NCBI RefSeq assembly: GCF_900163835.1
Contig: NZ_FUKR01000053.1
Coordinates: 1-64,000, forward strand
Source: Mycetocola reblochoni REB411
Lineage (GTDB): Bacteria > Actinomycetota > Actinomycetes > Actinomycetales > Microbacteriaceae
Length of the DNA stretch: 64,000 nucleotides
Reading direction: 5' to 3'
Shown here: positions 7,926 to 16,310 of the stretch, piece by piece
Position numbering within the stretch: the stretch's first letter is position 1
How the letters are laid out: every line of letters begins with the position of its first letter
Program-made: the position numbers and the translations under genes
Notes under the pieces: model-generated
Told to the model about the DNA's origin: nothing
Databases searched by the model: none
Seen by the model: only the letters and a program-made list of their open reading frames with translations

Positions 7926-8638
7926 GCGAAGCCGAGGGCATCCTGCGTCGGGCAGGCGTGCACGAGAGCTGGCACGCGGCGCTGCTCGGCGAGGCCGAGG
8001 CGCTCGAGGCCGCCGTCGGGACCGTGGTGCGCGAGCGGGCGGCCGGCCGTCGGGTGGCGCCCGACGACGCCCGGCTGCTGCGGGCGTTCAGCAGGGACAT
8101 GGCCGAGGTCAGGGTCGTCATCCTCGGCCAGGACCCGTACCCGGGTGAGGGGCACGCGGTCGGGCTGTCGTTCAGCGTCGCCCCCCGCGTGCGGCCGCTG
8201 CCGCGCAGTCTGGCGAACATCTACCGCGAGCTGCACGACGATCTGGGCATCCGCCCGGTCGGGCACGGCGATCTGTCCTCCTGGTTCGACCAGGGCGTGC
8301 TGCTGCTCAACCGCGTGCTCAGCGTGGAGGTCGGCGCCCCCGGTTCACACCGGGGCATCGGCTGGGAGCGCGTCACCGGTGCGGCCCTCGCCGCGCTCTC
8401 CGCCAGGGGCGGGTCGCTCGTGGCGATCCTCTGGGGCAGGGACGCTCGCTCCGCCGCGCCGCTCCTCCCGGGGGCGGCGCTGATCGAGTCGCCGCACCCG
8501 AGCCCGCTGTCCGCGTCGCGGGGCTTCTTCGGCTCCGCCCCGTTCAGCAGGGCGAACACGCTGCTGCGCGAGCGCGGTGCCGAGCCGATCGACTGGAGCC
8601 TCCCGCCGGCGGTCGACGCGCCGCCGACGCTGCTCTGA
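7922..8638 (+). CDS. ung: Uracil-DNA glycosylase, family 1
   Basis: Ung removes uracil from DNA as the first step of base-excision repair. The 238-residue sequence has both family-1 signatures: the water-activating motif GQDPYPG (69-75, Asp71) and the leucine-loop motif [13 protein letters not shown] starting at His192, plus the uracil-stacking region GLSFSV and the late [16 protein letters not shown]. Length is usual for the family. The GTG start overlaps the stop of the S51-like gene by four bases, so translation is likely coupled. The last 30 residues are Pro-rich and not conserved. Nothing indicates loss of function. Confidence 0.95.
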   Translation: MSEAEGILRRAGVHESWHAALLGEAEALEAAVGTVVRERAAGRRVAPDDARLLRAFSRDMAEVRVVILGQDPYPGEGHAVGLSFSVAPRVRPLPRSLANIYRELHDDLGIRPVGHGDLSSWFDQGVLLLNRVLSVEVGAPGSHRGIGWERVTGAALAALSARGGSLVAILWGRDARSAAPLLPGAALIESPHPSPLSASRGFFGSAPFSRANTLLRERGAEPIDWSLPPAVDAPPTLL

Positions 8639-8708
8639 CCCGCGCGGCGCCGCTCGCCGTCACCGCGGGCGTAACCCCTGCGACATGTGGGTTCAGTAGC
8701 CTGGGACC

Positions 8709-9296
8709 GTGTTGGAAGAGGAATACCAGAGGCGCCGACGTCTGCCGCGCCACCTGCGGCCGGCGCCCGAGCCGGAGCCGCCCTTCGCGTTCAGCATCAG
8801 GGACGCCGAGGAGGCCGACCTGCCCGACATCAGGGAGATCTACAACTACTACGTCGCCAACAGCGTCGTGACCTTCGACGAGGACGCCATGACCCTGCGC
8901 GAGTGGCGGTCCAAGTTCGCCCGGCTGCGGGCGCTCGGGCTGCCCGTGCTCGTCGCCGAGTCGCCGAGCGGCCAGATCCTCGGCTACGCCCTCGTCTCGC
9001 CGTGGAAGGACAAGCGGGCGTACCGCTTCACCGTCGAGAACTCCATCTACCTCCGCGCCGCCTCGACGGGGAAGGGCCTCGGCCGTGCCCTGCTCGGTGC
9101 GCTCATCGATCGGAGCAGGGAGGCGGGCCTCAAGGAGATCCTCGCCGTCGTCTCCGACCAGGGCGCCGAGGGCTCGCTCGCCCTCCACGAGGCCTTCGGC
9201 TTCACAGAGGCGGGGCGCATGGGCAGGGTCGGCTTCAAGTTCGACCGCTGGCTGGGGACGGTGCTGCTGCAGAAGTCGCTGAAGAAGGAACGATGA
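8709..9296 (+). CDS. GNAT-family N-acetyltransferase (phosphinothricin-acetyltransferase-like)
   Basis: The 195-residue protein starts with a basic, Pro-rich tail (about 30 residues), then a GNAT domain opening SIRDAEEADLPDIREIYNYYV, the start pattern of the PAT/YncA group. Acetyl-CoA contact is expected at STGKGLGRALLGALI (about 120-134), followed by the GFTEAGRMGRVGFKFDRW block typical of amino-acid or antibiotic acetylating members. The substrate is not determinable; related enzymes acetylate phosphinothricin, methionine sulfone or similar small molecules. The GTG start lies seven bases after a TAGCCT -10 box (8696-8701), suggesting a leaderless message. Its stop overlaps the amidase ATG, so both are co-translated. 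Confidence 0.85.
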   Translation: MLEEEYQRRRRLPRHLRPAPEPEPPFAFSIRDAEEADLPDIREIYNYYVANSVVTFDEDAMTLREWRSKFARLRALGLPVLVAESPSGQILGYALVSPWKDKRAYRFTVENSIYLRAASTGKGLGRALLGALIDRSREAGLKEILAVVSDQGAEGSLALHEAFGFTEAGRMGRVGFKFDRWLGTVLLQKSLKKER

Positions 9297-10732
9297 CCCG
9301 GATCGACGAGCTGAGCGCGGTCGAGCTCGGGCAGGAGCTGCGCCGGAGGTCCCTGGGCGCCGCGGAGGTCGCCGAGCACTACCTGCGGCGGATCGACGAG
9401 TCGCCCGTGCGCGACGCCCTGTTCACCGCGGTGACCGCGGAGCGCGCCCTGGAGCGGGCGCGAGCGCTGGATGCGCAGGGCCCCACGGCGGCGATGCTCT
9501 GGGGGATCCCCCTGGCCGACAAGGACCTGGTCAACCGCCGCGGCGTCCCGACACGTGCGGGGTCGGCTGCGACACCGACGACCCCGGCGGAGAGGAGCGA
9601 CCTCGGCGTCGAGGTGCTCGACCGGGCGGGTGCGGTCAGCCTGGGCAAGACCGCGACGCCGGAGTTCGGACTGCACGCCTACACGATGAGCGACATCCAG
9701 CCGCCCGCGCCCGTCCCGTGGCTGACGGGGCTGAACGCGGGGGGATCCAGCGGCGGCGCGGCGGCCGCCGTCGCGGCGCGTCTGCTCCCGTTCGCCAGCG
9801 GAAGCGACGGCGGCGGGTCGATCCGCATCCCCGCCGCGGCGACGGGACTCATCGGGCTGAAGCCGACCCGCGGACTGGTGCCGGGCGGTGACGGCGTCGG
9901 CTCGCTCGGCGGCCTCGCCGTCCAGGGCCCGCTCGCACGCACCGCGGAGGACGCGGCCCTGCTGCTGGAGGCGATGCTCGACCGCGAGCGCCACCGCGGC
10001 GTCACGCCGCACGACACGAGCCTGCGATCGCCCGAGCCGGGCGACCTGCTCTCCGCCGCCGTGCGCGGTGCGGGGCGGCTGCGGATCGGCATGACATGCA
10101 CGAGCCCCTGGGACGACTGGTGCGACATCGATGTGGCGCCGGAGGCGGTGGCCGCGTTCGAGCTCGCCGCGGCCGAGCTCGCCGCGGTCGGCCACGAGCT
10201 CGAGGAGCTGCCGTGGCGGCCGTCGGCCGGATACGCGGAGCACTTCCGGGTCATCTGGCGCGCGGGGATCGGCTCGGTGCCGTTCGGGGAGGGCCAGCGT
10301 GAGCTGCTCCAGCCGATCACCCGGCAGATCTGGGAGGCCGGGCGGTCGATGCGCGCGGCAGACGTCGTGGCCGCGCTCGCGGGTCTGACCGCGTTCGAGC
10401 GGGCAACGGTGGCGGCCTTTGCGCCGTACGACGCCGTCCTCACCCCGGCGATGGCGATGACACCGCGGCCGCACGACTGGTACGACCAGGACGATATGGA
10501 GGTGAACTTCCGCCAGCAGGTGCAGTACACGCCGTTCACCTCCTTCGTGAACGTCGCGGGGCTGCCCGCGATCTCGCTCCCCGTGGCCGAGTCGGCCGAC
10601 GGCGTTCCGATGGCGGCCCACCTGATCGGCCGGCCCGGCGGTGAGGCCGCCCTGCTCGGGGCGGCCGCGCAGCTGCAGCGCAGGCTGCGCTGGCACGAGC
10701 GGCGATCGGCTGCCGCGCCCCGGCGCCCCTGA
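9293..10732 (+). CDS. Amidase signature family protein
   Basis: The 479-residue product has the full amidase-signature triad: Lys77 in GIPLADKDL, the cis-Ser around 152 in GGSSGGAAAA and the nucleophile Ser176 in GSDGGGSIRIPAA. Related enzymes hydrolyse amides such as 6-aminohexanoate dimers, acylamides or aryl amides; the long hydrophobic C-terminal half (FTSFVNVAGLPAISLPV) is like the stand-alone hydrolases rather than GatA. No gatB or gatC is adjacent, so a role in transamidation of tRNA is unlikely. The ATG overlaps the GNAT stop by four bases. An acetyltransferase coupled to an amidase could act on one amine/amide substrate, but this is speculation. Confidence 0.88.
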   Translation: MTRIDELSAVELGQELRRRSLGAAEVAEHYLRRIDESPVRDALFTAVTAERALERARALDAQGPTAAMLWGIPLADKDLVNRRGVPTRAGSAATPTTPAERSDLGVEVLDRAGAVSLGKTATPEFGLHAYTMSDIQPPAPVPWLTGLNAGGSSGGAAAAVAARLLPFASGSDGGGSIRIPAAATGLIGLKPTRGLVPGGDGVGSLGGLAVQGPLARTAEDAALLLEAMLDRERHRGVTPHDTSLRSPEPGDLLSAAVRGAGRLRIGMTCTSPWDDWCDIDVAPEAVAAFELAAAELAAVGHELEELPWRPSAGYAEHFRVIWRAGIGSVPFGEGQRELLQPITRQIWEAGRSMRAADVVAALAGLTAFERATVAAFAPYDAVLTPAMAMTPRPHDWYDQDDMEVNFRQQVQYTPFTSFVNVAGLPAISLPVAESADGVPMAAHLIGRPGGEAALLGAAAQLQRRLRWHERRSAAAPRRP

Positions 10733-10744
10733 CCGCCGTCGTCG

Positions 10745-11497
10745 TCAGCCCAGTCGGGGCGCCGCGTCGACGAGCCGCCGCGCTGCAGCGCTGCGCGGTG
10801 AGGACAGCACCTGCTGCGCCGTTCCGTCCTCGACCAGCCGGCCGTCGTCGAGGACGAGCACCCGCTCGCTGACCCGCTGCACGATGCCCAGGTCGTGCGA
10901 TACGAGGAGGAGCGTCAGCCCCCGCTCCGCGACCAGCTCCCGCAGCAGCGTGAGGATGCGTGCCCTGACGGTGACGTCGAGGGCGCTGAGCGGCTCGTCC
11001 GCGACCAGGACCTCGGGCTCGTGCACGAGCGCGCGCGCGATCGCGATGCGCTGCCGCTGACCTCCGGAGAACTCGTGGGGGTAGCGGTCGGCCGCGTCGC
11101 CGGGGAGGCCGAGCCGGTCGAGCATCGACCGCGCCGCCGCGTCGTGGTCACCGCGGATCCGGAAGCCGCGCAGCGGCTCGGCGACGATCCGGCCGACGCG
11201 CATCCGCGGATCGAGCGACGTCGCCGGGTCCTGCAGCACCACCCCGGTCCGCCGCAGCCAGCGCCTGTCCGTCACGGGCAGTCCGTCGCCGGTCGTCACG
11301 GTTCCGGTGCTCGGCGTGTCCAGGCCGAGCAGCAGCCGGACGAGCGAGGACTTGCCGGAGCCGGAGCCGCCGACGACGGCGGTGCTCTCGCCCCGGCGCA
11401 GGGCGACGCTCAGCGGGTGGAGCGCGACCCTCTGCCGTCCTCCGCGCCCGTGGTGCACCCGGCTCAGCTCGGTGGCGGTGAGCAGCTCCTCCGTCAT
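10745..11497 (-). CDS. ABC transporter ATPase, peptide/nickel (OppF/DppF) type
   Basis: The 250-residue ATP-binding subunit carries Walker A GGSGSGKSS (about 43-51), Q-loop VLQDPATSLDPR, signature FSGGQRQRIAIARAL, Walker B VLVADEPLSALD and switch His in LLVSHDLGIV. The Q-loop form DPxxSLDPR and the order of genes mark the OppF/DppF group. It is the last gene of a five-gene operon and overlaps the preceding ATPase gene by four bases. It lacks the roughly 60-residue C-terminal extension often seen in OppF, which carries an iron-sulfur cluster in some members. The complex energises uptake across the membrane; the ligand is unknown. Confidence 0.92.
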   Translation of the reverse strand: MTEELLTATELSRVHHGRGGRQRVALHPLSVALRRGESTAVVGGSGSGKSSLVRLLLGLDTPSTGTVTTGDGLPVTDRRWLRRTGVVLQDPATSLDPRMRVGRIVAEPLRGFRIRGDHDAAARSMLDRLGLPGDAADRYPHEFSGGQRQRIAIARALVHEPEVLVADEPLSALDVTVRARILTLLRELVAERGLTLLLVSHDLGIVQRVSERVLVLDDGRLVEDGTAQQVLSSPRSAAARRLVDAAPRLG

Positions 11498-12291
11498 GGT
11501 CGTCCCCCGTCCCAGCTGGTCAGCCTCGCCGCGTCGCGGAGCGCGCGCGCCGTCGCGGACACCGGCGAGGTGAGCAGCCGCTCGACGGGCCCGTGCTCGA
11601 CCACCCGCCCCGCGTCGAGGACGCTGGCGCTGTCCGCCGCGCGACGCAGCACGGCGAGGTCGTGCGTCACGAACAGCGTCGACAGCCCGCGCGTGCGCCC
11701 GAGCCGGGCGAGCAGTTCGAGCACCTGCGACTGCACCACCGTGTCCAGCGCCGTCGTCGGCTCGTCGGCGAGAAGCAGCCGGGGCTCGGCGGACAGCGCC
11801 GCGGCGATCTGGACGCGCTGGCGCTGGCCCCCGGAGAGCTCGTGGGGGTACCGGTCGACGGCGTCGGCGGGGGAGGGCAGCCCGACCTCCTCTGCGAGCC
11901 GCACGGCGAGCGCCCGCGCGCCGGCCCGGCCGACCCGGTGGTGGCGCCGGGCGCCCTCGGTGATCTGGGCGCCGACACGGCGGAGCGGGTCGAGCGCGGT
12001 CGCCGGGTCCTGGAGCACGATGCCGATCTCGCCGCCCCTGACCCGGGCGAGCACGCGCTCGGGCGCGCCGAGCAGTTCGACGCCGTCCCAGCGGATGCTC
12101 CCGCCGAGCGCGGCGTGGGAGGGGAGCAGCCCGAGGACGGCGCGGAGCGTCAGCGACTTCCCCGAGCCGGACCCGCCGACGAGGCCGACGCGCTGCCCCT
12201 CCGCGACCGCGACGTCGACGCCGTCGAGCAGCCGCTCGCCGTTGATGCCGATGGTGAGACCGGAGACGACCAGCCCCGTCGCCCCGCTCAT
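11494..12291 (-). CDS. ABC transporter ATPase, peptide/nickel (OppD/DppD) type
   Basis: This 265-residue ATPase has Walker A GGSGSGKSL, Q-loop VLQDPATALDPL, signature LSGGQRQRVQIAAAL, Walker B LLLADEPTTALD and switch LFVTHDLAVL. It partners the adjacent OppF-type subunit to form the heterodimeric motor. The start was set at ATG 12291 because it overlaps the upstream permease stop by four bases and the ABC domain begins right after it; the open frame farther upstream is antisense-like and Arg/Pro-rich. Short for the family (usually about 320), because the C-terminal oligopeptide-type extension is missing in this subunit as well as its partner. Confidence 0.92.
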   Translation of the reverse strand: MSGATGLVVSGLTIGINGERLLDGVDVAVAEGQRVGLVGGSGSGKSLTLRAVLGLLPSHAALGGSIRWDGVELLGAPERVLARVRGGEIGIVLQDPATALDPLRRVGAQITEGARRHHRVGRAGARALAVRLAEEVGLPSPADAVDRYPHELSGGQRQRVQIAAALSAEPRLLLADEPTTALDTVVQSQVLELLARLGRTRGLSTLFVTHDLAVLRRAADSASVLDAGRVVEHGPVERLLTSPVSATARALRDAARLTSWDGGRP

Positions 12292-13163
12292 CGGCGGCCC
12301 CCCGCGTCGCGGAGCCCGTCGCCGAGCAGCGTGAATCCGAGCCCGGTGAGGGTCACGGCGAGACCGGGCCAGAGCACGGTGAGCGGGTAGACGGCGAGGT
12401 ACGACTGCATGTCGGCCAGCATCCGGCCCCAGGAGGCGACCTCGGGCCCTGCCCCGTAGCCGAGGTAGCTCAGGCCGGCCTCGGCGAGCACGGCGAGCGC
12501 CATCGTCCAGCTCAGCTGGACGATGAGGACGCCGGAGACGGCGGGCAGCTGGTGGTCGCGGAGGATCCGCACGGGGCCCATCCCGGCGGCGCGGGCGGCG
12601 AGCACGTAGTCGCTGGCCGCGGCGGTGCGGAACTCGCCGCGGAGAACCCGGGCGATGGTCACCCCGAAGCCCAGCCCGACGGCGCCGATGACGACACCGA
12701 GCGAGCCGCCGAGGACGCTCGCCAGCAGCATCGCCAGCAGCACGGTGGGGAAGGCGAGGAGGACGTCGATGAGGACGGCGGTCGCGGTTCGCACCCGGTG
12801 CGGGGTGAGCGCGCCGACCGCGCCGAGCAGCACACCGGTCAGCCCGGCCAGCGCGCCGCCGAGCACAGCGACCAGCAGCGCCGTCCGTGCGCCCGCCATG
12901 AGCAGGGACAGGACGTCGCGGCCGGAGGCGTCGGTGCCGAGCAGATGCGACCCGCCCGGCGCCGCCCATCGCGCGTAGGGGTCGGCGGCCTGCGGGGGGT
13001 ACGGCGTCCACAGCAGCGAGACGAGCGCGACGAGCAGGACAACGGTGACGAGCGCCGCACCGGTCCAGCCGAGGACGCCGAGCCGCGCGGCGCGGCCCGG
13101 TCGCCGGCTCGCGGTGCGGGGGAGCGGGGGATGCCGCGCGCGGCCGAGTCGGGGCGCGCTCAC
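12288..13163 (-). CDS. ABC transporter permease, OppC/DppC type
   Basis: The 291-residue inner-membrane subunit has a basic N-terminal tail, a first hydrophobic helix at about 32-52, then the OppC-type periplasmic loop with GSHLLGTDASGRDVLS, followed by four or five further helices. The EAA-like cytoplasmic loop SDYVLAARAAGMGPVRILRDHQLP (split here by helix ends) contacts the ATPases. It overlaps both neighbours by four bases, giving tight translational coupling. The LGTDxxGRD motif separates it clearly from the OppB-type partner. Transport specificity cannot be read from the permease. Confidence 0.92.
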   Translation of the reverse strand: MSAPRLGRARHPPLPRTASRRPGRAARLGVLGWTGAALVTVVLLVALVSLLWTPYPPQAADPYARWAAPGGSHLLGTDASGRDVLSLLMAGARTALLVAVLGGALAGLTGVLLGAVGALTPHRVRTATAVLIDVLLAFPTVLLAMLLASVLGGSLGVVIGAVGLGFGVTIARVLRGEFRTAAASDYVLAARAAGMGPVRILRDHQLPAVSGVLIVQLSWTMALAVLAEAGLSYLGYGAGPEVASWGRMLADMQSYLAVYPLTVLWPGLAVTLTGLGFTLLGDGLRDAGGRR

Positions 13164-14110
13164 GAGCGCACCCGCAGCCGGGGGTCGATGAGGCGGTGGG
13201 CAAGGTCGACGAGGACGCCGATGACCAGCACCGCGGCGGTGAGGAGCAGGACCTCGCTCTGCACCTTCACCAGGTCCCTGTTGCCGACGTCGGCGACGAG
13301 CATCCGGCCGAGCCCCGGCAGGGAGAACAGTTGCTCGACGATCACCGCTCCGACCAGCAGTCCCGCGGTCTGCACCCCGAGGACGGAGACCACGCTCACA
13401 CCTGCCCCCGCCAGGCCGCGGCGCAACCGGGCGCCCAGCAGGGTGCCCCCGCGGGCGGCGGAGGCGAGCACGTGCTCGGACTCGGCCGCGTCGATCATCG
13501 CGGAACGGACGATGCGCAGGAGCACGGCGCCCTCGACGACGCCGATCGCGATGGCGGGGAGCACGAGCGCCCGCAGCGCGCCCGCCGGGTCGTCCCAGCC
13601 GGTGCGGGGGAAGCCCTGGACGGGGAACCAGCCGGCGCCGACGGCGAACACGAGGACGAGCAGCATGCCCGCCCAGACGACGGGGACGGCGGCGGCGAGC
13701 TGGGCCAGCACGCTGAGGAGCCGTCCGCTCGGGTGAGTCCGGCGCAGTGCCGCGACCACGCCGAGGGGCATAGCGATGACGAGGGCGACGAGCAGGGCCA
13801 TCGCCGTGAGCGGTGCGGTGACCTGCAGCTTCTGGGCGATCTCCTCGGCGACGGGCGTCCCGGTCACGCTGGACACCCCGAGGTCGCCGCGGAGCAGGCC
13901 TCCGATCCAGTCCAGGTATTGGACGGGAAGCGGCCGGTCAAGGCCCAGCTGCGCACGGATCGCCGCCACGCGCTCCGGCGAGCTGTCGGTCCCGGCGATG
14001 ACCTGTGCCGCGTCGCCGGGGGCGACTCGCAGCACGAGGAAGATCAGCAGGCTCGCGAGCGCGAGTCCGGCCAGCAGGGCTCCCGCGCGGGCGGCGAGGA
14101 TCCGGGTCAT
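13160..14110 (-). CDS. ABC transporter permease, OppB/DppB type
   Basis: The 316-residue permease begins with a membrane helix (about 8-28) and has the OppB family block DSSPERVAAIRAQLGLDRP (about 42-60), which precedes a large outer loop. Further helices include QVTAPLTAMALLVALVIAMP and VLPAIAIGVVEGAVLLRIV, with the ATPase-contact loop AMIDAAESEHVLASAARG. It pairs with the OppC-type permease downstream. Overlaps of four bases exist with both the substrate-binding protein gene and the next permease. All expected OppB features are intact. Confidence 0.92.
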   Translation of the reverse strand: MTRILAARAGALLAGLALASLLIFLVLRVAPGDAAQVIAGTDSSPERVAAIRAQLGLDRPLPVQYLDWIGGLLRGDLGVSSVTGTPVAEEIAQKLQVTAPLTAMALLVALVIAMPLGVVAALRRTHPSGRLLSVLAQLAAAVPVVWAGMLLVLVFAVGAGWFPVQGFPRTGWDDPAGALRALVLPAIAIGVVEGAVLLRIVRSAMIDAAESEHVLASAARGGTLLGARLRRGLAGAGVSVVSVLGVQTAGLLVGAVIVEQLFSLPGLGRMLVADVGNRDLVKVQSEVLLLTAAVLVIGVLVDLAHRLIDPRLRVRS

Positions 14111-15618
14111 CGCTCCAGCGTCACGTCGGACAGGTCGAGGCGTGCCGTCGTGGAGTCGGTCGGGAAGCCGGTGACGCCCGCGGAGACCGCGGTGATCGCG
14201 GTCGCCGTGTACAGCCAGTCCCCGGCGTGGTCCTCCGACACCAGCCGGGCGGCACGGGCGAGGGCGTCGGCCGCCTCGTCATCGCTCGTCGCCGTCAGCG
14301 CAGAGCGGTACAGCTCGATGACCTCGGGGTTGTCGTAGCCGAAGTAGTAGTCGGGGTTCGCCCAGTTGCCGAAGTCGCGGGCCTCCGCATGGTCGACCAT
14401 GCTCAGCTCGTAGTCGTGGTTGGTGTACACGTCGTTGAGCCAGAGCGGGAACTCGACGCTGGTGACCTCGAGCGTGACGCCGACCTCGGCGAACTGCGAG
14501 CGCAGGACCGTGCCGATCGCCTCGGGGTAGTGGTTGGGGATGGTCAGGCGCAGGGTGAGGTCGTCCTGCCCCGCCTCGGCGAGCAGCTGCCTGGCCGCCT
14601 CCGGGTCGTACTCGACGACGTCGGTGAGGTCTTCGTAGCCGGGGTCGAGCTCGGGGATCGGGCCGCCGATGCGTACCCCAGCCCCTCCGACCGCGGCGAT
14701 GAGGGCGTCGTGGTCGATGGCCTGCCGGAGCGCCTGGCGGACACGCACGTCGGTGAACGGCTCGATCGCGTTGTTGAACGCGAGCGTGTAGACATCGGTC
14801 GTTCGTCCCTCGACCAGCTGGACGCCGTCGACGTCCTCGAGTTGCACGGCGAGCGTCGGGTCGACGTTCGTCTGCACGTCGACCTCGCCGGCGAGGACGG
14901 CGTTGACCGCGGCCGAGGGGTCGGTGATGTACTGGAACGTCACCCCGTCGAGCCCAGGGGGCGTGCCCCAGTAGCCCTCGTAGGCGTCCAGCGTGATGCT
15001 GTCGCCCTGGCGCCAGTCGGCGAGGGTGAACGGTCCCGTGCCGATCGCGGTGTCGGACAGGTCGACGGTGTCGCTCACGGGGATGACCAGGCCCGGCCGG
15101 CCGGCGAGGGACCACAGCAGCTGGGAGTCCGGCTCGCTCAGCGTGATCCTGACGGTCCCGTCGTCGCCCTCCTCCACGCGGGAGACGGAGCTCAGCGCGT
15201 CGTGTCCGACGGCGCTGTCGTCGTCGAGGACGGCGGTGAGCGAGGCGACGACCTCCGCCGCGCCGACGGGCCGTCCGTCGTGGAAGGTGATGCCCTCGTT
15301 GAGGGTGAAGTCGTAGTGCAGCCCGTCCTCGCTGACGGTGTAGTCGCTGGCCAGCTCCGGGCGGATGCCGCCGTCGCCGTCGAGCGCGACCAGCCCCTCG
15401 TAGACGTTGCCGATGAGGACCTGCTCGAGGGCCACCCCGCTGGTGTGCCTGATGTCGAGGTCGGTCGGCTCCAGGACGAGGCCGACGGTGAGCTCGGCGG
15501 GTGTCGCCGCGGTGGTGGCGGTGCCGTCGGGCCCGGCGGTCGGGGTGCAGCCCGTCGCGGCCAGGGTGAGGCAGAGCGCGGCCGACAGCAGGCCCGCACG
15601 GAGGCGAGTGGTGGTCAC
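14107..15618 (-). CDS. Substrate-binding lipoprotein of a peptide/nickel-type ABC importer
   Basis: The 503-residue protein has a type-II signal peptide ending in a lipobox (LAATGC, Cys about 24), so it should be anchored outside the membrane. The mature part is SBP family 5: GLVLEPTDLDIRHTSG near the start, NVYEGLVALDGDGGIRPELASDY, the ITFHDGRPVGAAEVVASL block and the late GTGPFTLADWRQGDSITL. It heads the operon and is followed by two permeases and two ATPases. A TAGCCT -10 box (15667-15672) and an AAGGA ribosome site are visible. The ligand may be peptides, metals or metal chelates. It is divergent from an iron-linked SIP gene, which hints at a metallophore, but no direct evidence shows that. 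Confidence 0.92.
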   Translation of the reverse strand: MTTTRLRAGLLSAALCLTLAATGCTPTAGPDGTATTAATPAELTVGLVLEPTDLDIRHTSGVALEQVLIGNVYEGLVALDGDGGIRPELASDYTVSEDGLHYDFTLNEGITFHDGRPVGAAEVVASLTAVLDDDSAVGHDALSSVSRVEEGDDGTVRITLSEPDSQLLWSLAGRPGLVIPVSDTVDLSDTAIGTGPFTLADWRQGDSITLDAYEGYWGTPPGLDGVTFQYITDPSAAVNAVLAGEVDVQTNVDPTLAVQLEDVDGVQLVEGRTTDVYTLAFNNAIEPFTDVRVRQALRQAIDHDALIAAVGGAGVRIGGPIPELDPGYEDLTDVVEYDPEAARQLLAEAGQDDLTLRLTIPNHYPEAIGTVLRSQFAEVGVTLEVTSVEFPLWLNDVYTNHDYELSMVDHAEARDFGNWANPDYYFGYDNPEVIELYRSALTATSDDEAADALARAARLVSEDHAGDWLYTATAITAVSAGVTGFPTDSTTARLDLSDVTLER

Positions 15619-15666
15619 TGGAATCCTTCGCGTGTGAGGGGGAGCTCGTGTGGAGAGCTACAGTGC

Positions 15667-15672
15667 AGGCTA
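15667..15672 (-). promoter_or_regulatory. -10 box of the ABC importer operon
   Basis: TAGCCT on the minus strand lies about 48 bases before the binding-protein start and leaves a leader of roughly 40 bases with an AAGGA ribosome site. It is the only good -10 match in the 185-base divergent gap on this strand and does not overlap the putative iron box. Confidence 0.45.
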
Positions 15673-15777
15673 CCGCGGCCGTCGCCGCCGGTGGGTAACG
15701 ATGGCATCGCGTGGGCGGTCGGGGAACGGTCCCGGCCCGCTCGCGTCGGATCCGCCGCTGACCCTGGTGGCGTCAGC

Positions 15778-15796
15778 TTAGGCGTGCCTATACTTA
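15778..15796 (+). promoter_or_regulatory. Putative DtxR/IdeR iron box with overlapping -10
   Basis: TTAGGCGTGCCTATACTTA matches the classical DtxR/IdeR consensus TTAGGTTAGSCTAACCTAA at about 13 of 19 positions by hand count. It overlaps a TATACT -10 box (15789-15794), which itself sits nine bases before the ATG of the siderophore-interacting protein gene. Iron-loaded repressor bound here would block the promoter, the normal mode for this family. The match is imperfect in the right arm, so binding is a prediction. Confidence 0.6.
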
Positions 15797-15803
15797 TCTG
15801 GAC

Positions 15804-16310
15804 ATGACCACTCGACCCCTCTCCCGCTCCCCGAGGGCCCCGCGTCCCGCCGGGTCCGGGGTGGGGTCGTTCGCCCGGCACCCGCAGTACCTGCTCGTGG
15901 CGGACGAGACCGCGATCGCCTCGCTCGAGGCCATGATCGCGACCCTCCCGCTGTGCGCCTCCGGACGCATCTTCGTCGAGGTCGGCGACGGCGACCAGGT
16001 GTCCCGTCTCGACGCGCCGAGCCGGATGTCGGTGACCTGGCTGGTCCGGTCGCAGCGCAGCGGCGAGGCGGGCACGGGGCTGGCCTGCTCGCGCGGGCAG
16101 GCGGCCTCCCGCGCCGTCGCCGCGTGGTGCTCAGAGATGTTCCCCGACGCCGATGCCGACGCCGATGCGGCGGGGGTCAGGCTCAGCTCGGCGTGGCTCG
16201 GCGGCGACTACCGCCTGGTGTCCTCGGCCTACGAGGTGCTCGTCGAGGAGTCGGGCGTGGACGCCGACCTCGTCGACGCCCCGGCGGACTTCGGCCTGCG
16301 TCGCAGGTAG
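15804..16310 (+). CDS. Stand-alone siderophore-interacting protein (SIP) domain
   Basis: The 168-residue product matches only the C-terminal, NAD(P)H-binding SIP domain of ferric-siderophore reductases: RHPQYLLVADETAIASLEAMIATLP near the start, RIFVEVGDGDQV, MSVTWLVRS and the terminal VRLSSAWLGGDYRLV. The N-terminal FAD-binding half of full-length ViuB/SIP proteins is absent, so it may work with a separate flavin protein or have another role. The message is probably leaderless behind an iron-box-like promoter. The 3' end overlaps the convergent HEAVH-protein gene by 82 bases. Role in siderophore iron release is inferred from family and promoter. Confidence 0.85.
   Translation: MTTRPLSRSPRAPRPAGSGVGSFARHPQYLLVADETAIASLEAMIATLPLCASGRIFVEVGDGDQVSRLDAPSRMSVTWLVRSQRSGEAGTGLACSRGQAASRAVAAWCSEMFPDADADADAAGVRLSSAWLGGDYRLVSSAYEVLVEESGVDADLVDAPADFGLRRR

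Noticed and set aside
8687-9292. N-terminal extension of the amidase upstream of 9293
   Set aside because: The frame is open but runs across the GNAT gene in another frame with Arg/Ala-rich antisense-like composition; the ATGA overlap marks the true start.
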